Assembly: GCF_024166365.1 (NCBI RefSeq)
Contig: NC_064826.1
Location: 25,878,001 to 25,942,000 of the forward strand
From: Elephas maximus indicus
Taxonomy: Eukaryota; Chordata; Mammalia; Proboscidea; Elephantidae
Direction of reading: 5' to 3'
DNA length: 64,000 nt
Under the pieces are notes generated by a model. It saw only the letters and a list, made by a program, of their open reading frames with translations, ran no database searches and was not told where the DNA came from. Below are positions 55,869 through 64,000 of the stretch, piece by piece. The first letter of the stretch is position 1. Every line of letters starts with the position of its first letter. A program made the position numbers and the translations under genes.

Positions 55869-56690
55869 GTAACAATATTTTATTGTGTTTTCAGTGAAAG
55901 TTGATTTAGGAAATAATATTAGAGTCATTATTCCCTGTCCTTGAACATACGGAATGTGACCCAGCTGGAGCTGGACTCACAAGGACTCACAAGGACACAT
56001 CAACTGGGCCCTGGGGTATAAAGACAATAGACAGAATAATCTTGGAAAGTATCTTTTAGGAAACTTTCACAGAAGCCAGAACACAAAAGACTTCCCACTC
56101 TTATCTTTTTCCATTAACATTTAGTGAATAGAAATTTGTTGGGCCAATGAAGACCCTCCTAACTGTCTACTGAAACCTGTACCAATGATTGTTAAGAAAG
56201 GCAATTCAAAATGCAAGATCACAGCTTCTAGCCAATCTGTGGAAAGGTGAAGCTTTCAATGGTTTTGCCCATTTGTAATGTTAATATATACTGGTGACTC
56301 TGTAACCTTCCTTGGACTCCAGCAGACACGGCTGTGGCAGCAGGCTTGTCTGTTTTCCCGCTTTTGTCTATTCTGTCATTTCCTTGGACTCGGGCAGACA
56401 CGGCTGTGGCAGCAGGCTTGTCTGTTTCCCATTCTTGCTTACTCTGTAATACTTCCTCGGACTCAGGCAGACGAAGCTCTGGCAACATGCTTTGTCCAAT
56501 TCTCAACTTTTGTTCTTTTGAATATATGCCGAATAAAACTTTCTTTTTGCTTTACTACACTTAGAAATTTGTTTCCCCTACAACAAAGTTTACACAGCAA
56601 ATTAGGTTCCCATTTGACAATTTCTATACAAATTGTTCAGTGACGTTAGTTACATTTTTCATAGTGTCAACATTCTCTTTAATTGCATTC
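55860..56690 (-). mobile_element. L1 3' UTR family copy, split by an LTR
   Basis: 55860-55901 ('tattgtgttttcagtgaaagt') and 56585-56690 ('aaagtttacacagcaaattagg', 'gttcagtgacgttagttaca') are adjacent pieces of the 3' end also seen at 8813. They join across the LTR. Confidence 0.7.
55902..56585 (+). mobile_element. Solo LTR, class I (ERV1-like)
   Basis: 684 bp, TGATTTAGG to CTACAACA, with the 4-bp duplication AAGT at both edges. The host L1 3' end is restored when the LTR is removed. It has a TATA-like tataaag at 56017 and AATAAA at 56532. The R/U3 part holds three tandem copies of a 72-73-bp unit starting at 56310, 56382 and 56455. ORFs across these repeats are incidental. Confidence 0.85.
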
Positions 56691-56739
56691 TAGTTGTTCC
56701 CAGTAACTCATTTTCTATTCATACAACATATTACTAAGA

Positions 56740-56830
56740 TCCCATTATCACCCTCCTTTTACAGATAAAGAAATTTGAGTTTCAAGAAGTTGCACAACTT
56801 GCCCATGTCCTTACAACTCATAAACCTTTC
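56740..56830 (-). repeat. MIR remnant
   Basis: 'ccttttacagataaagaaatttgag' and 'gcacaacttgcccatgtcc' are antisense MIR core. Confidence 0.5.
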
Positions 56831-57766
56831 TTAATACTAAGAATTTGCCAACTTTATGAAAAACACTGCAACTGAACTTCATCCATATACCTTCAAACCT
56901 AATTTAAGGACTCTGATACCACAAGCTATGTAAACAAATTGTTCTCCAGCATAATAGGATGTACAGCAGAATTTTTTTTTTTAATTAAAAAAAAAAAAAA
57001 CTTGTTGACAATTATGTATAGAACATTATGGGGCTGTCTGTAAACAGGCATGTGTTAGAATTTAGTTGGAGAGATAGAACATATATATCATAAAGGTAAC
57101 TAAATTTCAAGAGGGTGTTACAAATAACAGATGCCATAAGAATTTGGTAGGCCAGTGGAAGGATAATAAATAATGAAGACATTTGTACTAATTCTGACAC
57201 CAGCTCGGCCACTGCTAGCTCCTTAACCTTCAAGGTTCCTAATTTCTCTGAGTCTCAGATTTGTACTTTATAAAATATTGATAGCAACAGATTTCCTTCT
57301 TTCCTCACAGGATTTTTAACATTTTACAGGCAAAAATGTTTAAAAACTATGATTAGCCACGTAAACAAAGAACTTTACTGATTTCCCCCTTTTCTTCAGT
57401 GTCATGTCTTCATGATTCACGGTAACTACCCTGAGTTAGGAACTTACATTTGCAAGAAAAATACGGAAAGCAGTCAGTTTCAGAAAGTACAGATTTACTC
57501 TGAACATATTTTGTTAGTCAATTTTTAAATATTTATGAAGTGGCAAATAATGCAATACGTGCTTTGTAATAATACCTTCCATCATTCTAACGGAATTTGT
57601 ACACCTAACATATTCCCGTAGGAAACGTGATAACACAAAGATGTTCACTATTCTTTGGGGTGGCTCCCTTGCATGAGTGTGTCTTTGCTCAAGGTGTTCT
57701 TTGTATGTGGAATATCTTACCTCTCAGTCACTTCTTGTCCAAATACAGCCCCTTCTTTAAGGCTTG

Positions 57767-57965
57767 GAGTCCCTGGCTGGTACAAACAATTAATGTGCAT
57801 GTCTGCTAACCAAAAGATTGGAGGTTTGAGTCCACCCAGGTGTGCCTCAGAAGAAAGCCCTAATGATCTGCTTCCAAAAAGTCAGCCATTGAAAACCCAC
57901 GGAGCACAGCTCTTCTCTGACTCATAGATGGGGTCACCATGCGTCAGAATCGACTTGATGGCAAA
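57767..57965 (+). repeat. AfroSINE, variant head subtype
   Basis: 'ggagtccctggctggtacaaac' head as in the copy at 13272. Confidence 0.8.
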
Positions 57966-58023
57966 CAGCTTCAAGACTCAGCTCCATGACCCTTCTAAGG
58001 TGAAACGCCCAATGCCTCTGTAT

Positions 58024-58229
58024 AAACTCACTGCCGTCAACTTGATTCCAACTCAGAGCTATCCTGTAGGACAGAGTAGAACTGCCCCATATGTTTTCCA
58101 AGGCTGTAATCTTCTGTAAACAGAAGCAAATCGCCATAGCTTTCTCCCAAGGAGCAGCTGGTGGGTTTGCACTGCTGACCTTTCAGTTAGCAATGGAGCA
58201 CTTTAACCGCTGAGCCACCAGGGCTCCTT
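58024..58229 (-). repeat. AfroSINE, long subtype, with target-site duplication
   Basis: ATGCCTCTGTAT before and ATGCCTCTATAT after. Confidence 0.9.
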
Positions 58230-58449
58230 ATGCCTCTATATATTCGTGATCACTAACTCTTCTGCACTGTGTTTCCCTTATAGTATTCCTCACTCTGTGT
58301 CCTGAATTACAGTTATTTGTGTGCTTGTGTTGTTTCTACCTCTAGAAATAATGATCTTTTTGAGGGCAGCATTTACTGATGAATTATAGTTTTCACTAGA
58401 GCCACTATAGCTCCCTGCCTAAGATGTCACGATAAATACGTACTGAATA

Positions 58450-59518
58450 AATAAAGCTTCGTGGGTTATTCTGGTCTTCAGGTTTGAGCTCTTCGCTCTA
58501 ATTTGTGCTATAACAAGTTCCATAAGTAATTTCTGTCGGGGTGACTATCATCTTTCACGTGTGGTAGTGGTCTGGTGGAGACTATCCGTTAGGCAGTGAA
58601 GGATCAAAAGCAGCAGCGCGAGGCTTCAGGTGTCACTTAGTGAATGAGCTTGGAGATTGGCTTAAAATGGCGTTTTCAATGAGGGAGCTTTATGAACAGA
58701 AGTAATGACATAGCCGAGGCTTTGAAGTACACGCTGGTGATCGTACAGTCACCAAGGCACTTCCTTGTTCTCACATGAAATGTTCTTGATATTTAGCAGT
58801 GATATAAAAGAACTGCTAAATATGTAACAAAGGCAGAGCCCAAGTATCTGTGTACCCATCAAGGATTTCACTTTCACAGATATTTCTGTGCCTTCAATGA
58901 ACAGTGTGTACTTTTCCCCCAAATTTGGAACACTTTACTAACTTCAAAATACATGACTACACAGTAGCACAAAGAGATAGAATGACTTCTCAGGGCTAGG
59001 AAGCAGAGCAGAGACCTATTTCAGATGCCAGAATTTAAAAATTCCAACTGGGCATGTTTGTGAACAAAGAGGATAAGAGCAGCCTGTGTGTGCGTAGGTG
59101 GGGACGTGGGAAAAAGGACAGTGAGTGCAAGAAAACCTGAGCGCCTCCGCCAGACAAATGATTTGACACCTCTTTGAGCCAAAAGACAAAAGCTACTTGT
59201 CGAGCATTTATGCAGAGGGTAGGGAAAATTATGTTAATGAAAACTTTTGCACAGAAACAAATTTCTTTACTGATTGACTTCCACTGGTAAAAGCATAGGC
59301 AGCGTTCTGAAAAATATGACAACTTACTCGGAGGCAAGCTCGTGGATTTAAAATTTGAACGCAGAGATGACTCACGGCCCCATTAAACAGCACTGTGGCC
59401 TGCATTTTGAGGCCTTGGCATTTGGGCTGTTTGTAACTCCGTGTGATCAGAACAACTTAGCAAGAAGAGTTTTGTTTTATATTTTTATTTCCCCTCAAGG
59501 GCTTGCCTTTTTTTTGGC
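58450..59518. other. Unassigned, possibly unique sequence
   Basis: No repeat family recognised. It precedes the first candidate plus-strand exon. Confidence 0.45.
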
Positions 59519-59520
59519 AG

Positions 59521-59594
59521 GTATGGGACCTGAAATTATATTTTGCCCAGAATGGCAGGTCAAAACCTGTATTATCTGGCAACATATTTTCAAG
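59521..59594 (+). CDS. Candidate exon, phase-compatible with the one at 63016
   Basis: CTTGCC plus a T tract and GGCAG precede 74 nt ending TTTTCAAG, then GTAAGCC, a strong donor. Read in frame 0 it gives 24 codons (VWDLKLYFAQNGRSK...) plus AG. The T that opens the candidate exon at 63016 completes this as AGT (Ser), so the two join without a stop. The alternative frame starting ATGGGACCT is also open and lies in a longer ORF, which weakens the call. Unidentified. Confidence 0.3.
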
Positions 59595-61000
59595 GTAAGC
59601 CAGGTCTGTGTAGCACTTGTCTAGGCGGCCAGCTCGTGCTGTTTGTGGGGTCCACGCCTTAATGTGGCTCTGAGTTCAAGGAATTTCAAGCAGCAACCAT
59701 GGACGTAATGCTGTGCCTGTGGGAGGAGTGAGAAACCAGGCAGTGCAACGCACTCTTGTTTTAATGAAATGCTTTAGCATTCGTGATCTCTCTTGACTCT
59801 CATCTCACTGGGATATAGACGTTACCACCGCCATTTTAAGATGATGAAACTAAGACTGATGGAGGGAAGTTGACTGCCCAAGGCAAGGTTAATCTAATTA
59901 GTGGAAATCTGAGTGTAGGCTTTCTGAATTCCAACTCATGTATTGCCCAAACTCCACATAACACACAGTGGCTTTCTAATCTAAGCGAGAGGTTTTTTTT
60001 GTTAAGGAAAAAAAAAATAATTTTTAAATAATTATTTATGTCACAGTATTAAAGCAAAAAAGAATAAATGTAAATGACCCAACTGGCTTAAGTGAGAAAG
60101 ATAATACCTCTTCCTTTGTTACACTCAATATAAGGAGCCCTTACACAATCAACGCACCCCTAGCTGCTCATGGTGGAAACCTCAGCTCTTTATCTGACTT
60201 CTTCTAAGATGTGAACAGTAACAAGAGGGACAACCACAAAATCCAACACTGTGGTACCCAGGGCCCCTCCCATATCCTGGAAGACTCCCTGTGTTCAATG
60301 GACTTGGTAGCCCTCCAACTGGCAAATTGAAATCAAAGCAGTTATGGTTTGTAAGTCTCTTTATAGAGTTAAATTTATTTGTAGCAAAATGCTCACAATG
60401 AAAGTCCTTTGGGATAAACCTTACTAAATAATGTTGCTGAAACACTGTGGATTTTTAGCCACAAAGTAATTCCCTAGTAATCAGTTTTGAATGCTGACAG
60501 GCTTGTTTTCTTCCTGGTTTCTTATTTCTGACCTCTCTAACTCTCTTCTTTAGCAACAGTAAGATTATTCCAAAGTAATTCTTTCCAAGGTCTCTCTGTC
60601 AGCAGCTGTGAAACCTCTAAGCTTCTGTTTGTATTTGGCCAGTCTTTAAATGAGGTCAGCGTGGGGCTTATGTCATGCTTTTTAGTTGAATTAAGCAGCT
60701 TCTTAACTGGCAAAAAATGTAAAGTTCTGTATTCCCAACATACAAAGAGATTTTAAAACACCTCATGATACTGTTATTATGTAGTACACAAAAAGGCTGT
60801 GATAAATTGCTAACACATTAAGTTAGAAATAATTTGAACCCATTCATTTGAAAACTTACTTTGATAAACAGATTGAAATTAAAGAATTTTTTTTTAAGTT
60901 GGACATACTTTAAAATACAAGGATAATTATTTTATTCTTATAAATGGGAAACTCAAGTAAACGGGAAATTATTTACTCTTATAAATGGGAACTAAAGTAA
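59595..61000. other. Mostly unassigned sequence
   Basis: An antisense MIR-like core may occupy 59815-59935. 60925-60995 holds two copies of a roughly 37-bp unit (ttataaatggga...). Otherwise nothing identified. Confidence 0.45.
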
Positions 61001-61009
61001 ATGACATTC

Positions 61010-61500
61010 AAACCACAAAAGTAAATTCCCCAGGAATCCAAAAGATGGATCTTGACCAAAAGGAGGAAAATTGGGAAACGAAACTTCACATTCTGATTGG
61101 AAACCAGACTTGCTGGACACATTGAGACTGAAGGGACTCCTGAATATATTGCCTGGAAACAACTTTGGAACTTGAGCCAAAGCTATTCCATGAAGTCATC
61201 TTGAAACTAATCAGCAATGTAGCTCGATAAATATAGAATGTCTGCCTTGAGCACTGCACCTTATTGAAGAATTACCTAGATGACATTGAAATGGCAACAG
61301 TAACCCTAAAGCACAGATAAGAACATTAAGGGGCAGAAAGTATACATTCAAGCTGGTGAAACAATCAGGGCAGATAGTGAGAATGGCAATACAACGTGAA
61401 GAATGTAATCATTGTCAATGAACTATACATGCAAAAATTGTTGAATGGGTGTATGTTTTGTTGTGTATATTTTCACCAAAAATTAAACTCCCTTTTATAA
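61010..61500 (+). repeat. L1-type 3' UTR, second family
   Basis: Plus-oriented counterpart of the 8330-8480 fragment: 'gaagaatgtaatcattgtcaatg' and 'ggtgtatgttttgttgtgta', ending A-rich. Confidence 0.5.
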
Positions 61501-61799
61501 ATATATTCTGTTGTTATCACATGGACACATACATACTTAAACCAACCAGGTACCTTCTGGAGGAACTTCTTGCTAAAATAATAAAATTGGCTCATAAACC
61601 ATTTATGACAATTATTTAATTGAAAGGGAGTGGCAAAATGCTATTATGCAGGGTGGTGATTCATCCCATTTTATTTCTGTGGTAGAAGATTAGCACATCT
61701 ATGAAAGTTTCTCTTCAGGATCTCTAAGAGTTTGTTGTTCAGCGCTGATGTTCACCACCCATGTCAGAAAGCTGAAATAGTTAACATCATAGGCAATGT

Positions 61800-62400
61800 C
61801 TTCAAAAGCCTTCAGTAGCATTGAAAACCTTTCATGGTTGGCTCTCAATTACCTTTGCAAACTTGTATTTGCCCCCCGCCATCCTACCCTATCCCCCAGC
61901 AGCATAGAACATGGACTTTGCTGAAATTGTATCATTGCACAAACAAGTCTCTTTGCCTGAAATACTTCTAGCCCTCCTGTGTCTGTCAGAATTTTAATAT
62001 TTCTTCGACGCTTTATCCACATAGCGTCTCCTCAGTGAAATCCTTTCCAATTACCCCTAGCGAGAATGAAGCGGTCCTCCCTGCGTGTTTTAATAACACT
62101 TCGTTTACACCTGTGTCATAGCACTGAAGGTAGGGCTACTACCTTACTTCCACTAACATTTATAGGGTGTCAGTAATGTGGTAAGTACTAGGAATACAAT
62201 TATGAAAAACAATCAATCAACCAAAAAAGGAAAAAGCAAAAAATTCTGCACAGAGGATGCAAACCAACACTGAGATTTATAGCAATTTATAAATATAAAC
62301 ACCATGCCTTATGGGTCTTTGCATTACCAGTGCTAACCCAGGGCTTGATGTATAGAAGTCATATGATAAGTATTTATTGAAATTAAGTGAATTGAATCAG
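61800..62400 (+). repeat. L2 LINE 3' end
   Basis: 'ctctttgcctgaaatacttc', 'gtgaaatcctttccaatta' and 'aagtatttattgaaattaagtgaattg' in L2 order. Confidence 0.6.
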
Positions 62401-62650
62401 AATTTTGGAGCTGGAACTCAGGTTTCCTGATCATGAATAAAAGGAAAACATTTCCTTAAGCAGGTATCTGTTGATGTCAGCTACAGTCTAGAGAAAGAGA
62501 AAGAGGCTTACTAGCTAATGATTATATATTTACTTATATAGTGAAAAATATTGTTACTCCTCCTAGGATAGAAACCTACTAGTCCATAACCTGGCCTCAA
62601 AAATTTCTAACTTTGATTAAACCAGTTTTAAATGGTTCTGTGGGGTGTTA

Positions 62651-62826
62651 AGGAAACCCTGGTGCATAGTAGTTAAGTGCTACGGCTGCTAACAAAGAGG
62701 TCAGCAGTTTGAATCTGCCAGGCGCTCCTTGGAAACTCTATGGGGCAGTTCTACTCTGTCCTATAGGGTTGCTATGAGTCGGAATTGACTCGACGGCAGT
62801 GGGCTTGGTTTTTTGGTTTGGTGGGG
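62651..62826 (+). repeat. AfroSINE with target-site duplication
   Basis: TGGGGTGTTAA on each side (about 62640 and 62822). Near-consensus copy. Confidence 0.9.
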
Positions 62827-63015
62827 TGTTAATATGAATTATAAGAAAAAAGAAGTTCCATAATGACATGATTTAGGAAACATTGAGTTAAGCTAAGTTA
62901 AACAAGTTTATTATATGACTTTTCAGATGCTAATACATAGTGTAAATTTCCAAGAGGGGAACAGAGTATGATTCATTTCCCAAACTTATCTGACCAAGGG
63001 CTTCTTTTTTATCAG

Positions 63016-63109
63016 TGAGAGTCTTATGGAGGATGACCTTGTAATTTACTGCCCCAGTGGGGACACTTCTGAGAATGAAAGAGAGCTGTTAATTACACCA
63101 GGACAACAG
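63016..63109 (+). CDS. Candidate exon of an unidentified plus-strand gene
   Basis: A pyrimidine-rich tract and ATCAG precede a 94-nt stretch that is followed by GTATGA. Only one of three frames is open. It reads ESLMEDDLVIYCPSGD and continues acidic and Ser/Glu-rich for 31 codons, ending at a codon boundary. The first base T would complete a codon from the previous exon. The composition looks like protein rather than repeat, and no repeat family seen elsewhere in the window matches it. I do not recognise the protein. Confidence 0.4.
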
Positions 63110-63600
63110 GTATGAACTGAGATTGTGCCAGGCAAAGCAGGATGTATGGTCACACTAATCTTATGGGATTAGTTTTCTTTGGAAAAAAGCCAACTGAACT
63201 AATATGGCGGAAGGATAAAGTATTTGTATGCTAATATACATCAAATATTAGTATTTGTGATAATAATAACAGCAACAGGAAAATCACAAGATCACTCAGC
63301 ATAACGATATCTATTTTTTTCTGTCTCATGAATCACCACATCTACAGCTCTTTTCCTAAAACAGTATAATTTGAATGGCGAAGGTGAAGACAGGATTATA
63401 AGTGTTGGGGAAGAATGTTATGCCATAGAATTCCTTACTTTCCAGTTGGGATGATGGTTGAAAAATGCTGACTTCTAATCATGAGGCCATCCAACCCAAA
63501 ATATTCAGAATGCATAGATCAACAATCTCTTCTTTTTTTTAATGTTTGGATACTGACCACATTGTAAACGATTTCAATTACAGAATGGCATAAGCACCTC
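63110..63600. other. Unassigned sequence after the second candidate exon
   Basis: AT-rich, no feature named. Confidence 0.45.
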
Positions 63601-63605
63601 AGGCT

Positions 63606-64000
63606 TTGTTGTTGTTGTTGTTAGGTGCCATTGAGTCAGTTTTGACTCATAGAGACTCTGTGTACAACAGAACAAAACATTGCCTGGTCCTGCGCCACCC
63701 TCACAATCATTGTTGTGCTCGACCCCATTGCTACAGCCACTGTGTCAATTCATTTCATTGAGGGTCTTTCCTCTTTTTCACTGAACCTCTGCTTTACCAA
63801 GCATGCTGTACTTCTCCAAGGACCGGTCCCTCTTGATAACATATCCAAAGTATGTGAAACGTAGTCTCACCATCCTTGCTTCTAAGGAACATTCTGGCTG
63901 TACTTCCTCCAAAACAGATTTGTTCATTCTTCTGGCAGTCCATGGTATATTCAATATTCTTCTCCAACACCGTAATCCAAAGGCATCAATACTTCTTCGG
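63606..64000 (-). mobile_element. RTE LINE 3' end, cut by the window edge
   Basis: Antisense, beginning with (TTG)n and 'ttaggtgccattgagtcag'. C-terminal coding region is present but frame-broken. It continues past 64000. Confidence 0.85.

Larger units (their letters stand above)
57640..58450 (+). repeat. L2 LINE 3' end with two SINEs
   Basis: 'aaggtgttctttgtatgtggaat', 'ttcaagactcagctccatgacc' and 'ctctagaaataatgatctttttgagggcag' follow L2 order. SINEs occupy 57767-57965 and 58024-58229. Confidence 0.65.

Noticed and set aside
56228-56643. ORFs of 92-121 codons with repeated peptide segments
   Set aside because: They follow the 72-bp tandem units of the solo LTR; periodicity near a multiple of three keeps the frame open.
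59355-59624. 89-codon ORF with Met start on the plus strand
   Set aside because: It overlaps the candidate exon 59521-59594 in a different frame, and only one of the two can be right. The ORF has no family motif and depends on reading through good splice sites.
1-64000. CRISPR arrays, operons, phage or other bacterial-type systems
   Set aside because: None seen. The regular short repeats are microsatellites and minisatellites, and the whole window has mammalian repeat and intron structure.

Overview
This is a mammalian nuclear window, gene-poor, AT-rich and dominated by interspersed repeats. The tRNA-derived SINE with the head 'ccctggtggtgcagtggttaag' and the tail 'gtcgctatgagtcggaat' occurs at least 34 times. 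It shares its tail with an RTE-type LINE that is also present in many copies. Together these point to an afrotherian, most likely a paenungulate such as an elephant. The species call is inference from repeat content, not from a gene comparison.

The one gene I can support fully lies on the minus strand from 36146 to 19591. It is a three-exon hyaluronidase (GH56 family) with a predicted 493-residue product. Exon 1 (36146-35196) carries the signal peptide and most of the catalytic domain. A 90-nt exon 2 (32743-32654) carries the last catalytic-domain motif. Exon 3 (20031-19591) carries the EGF-like module and a hydrophobic C-terminal tail. All reading frames and splice phases join cleanly, and the catalytic Asp/Glu and the five family disulphide pairs are present. 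The sequence looks closest to HYAL2/HYAL1 rather than SPAM1/HYAL4. From memory I cannot match it to one of the standard human genes.

On the plus strand at the right end, two short candidate exons (59521-59594 and 63016-63109) have good splice sites and compatible phases. They may belong to a second gene that continues beyond the window. I could not identify the product.

Layout: 1-4.5 kb holds a fold-back element, a MITE-like element and an L1 interrupted by another L1 3' end. 5.8-19.5 kb holds LTRs, SINEs, L1 3' ends and a tRNA-Leu pseudogene. 19.6-36.1 kb is the hyaluronidase gene, whose 12.6-kb second intron contains a two-LTR MaLR provirus and an L1 split by a full-length RTE with a 5' inversion. 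36-55 kb is SINE-rich spacer with a MaLR internal region, RTE fragments and a tRNA-Gly/RTE chimera. 55.9-56.6 kb is a clean solo LTR. 57-64 kb is L2, MIR and unique sequence with the candidate exons, ending inside another RTE copy.
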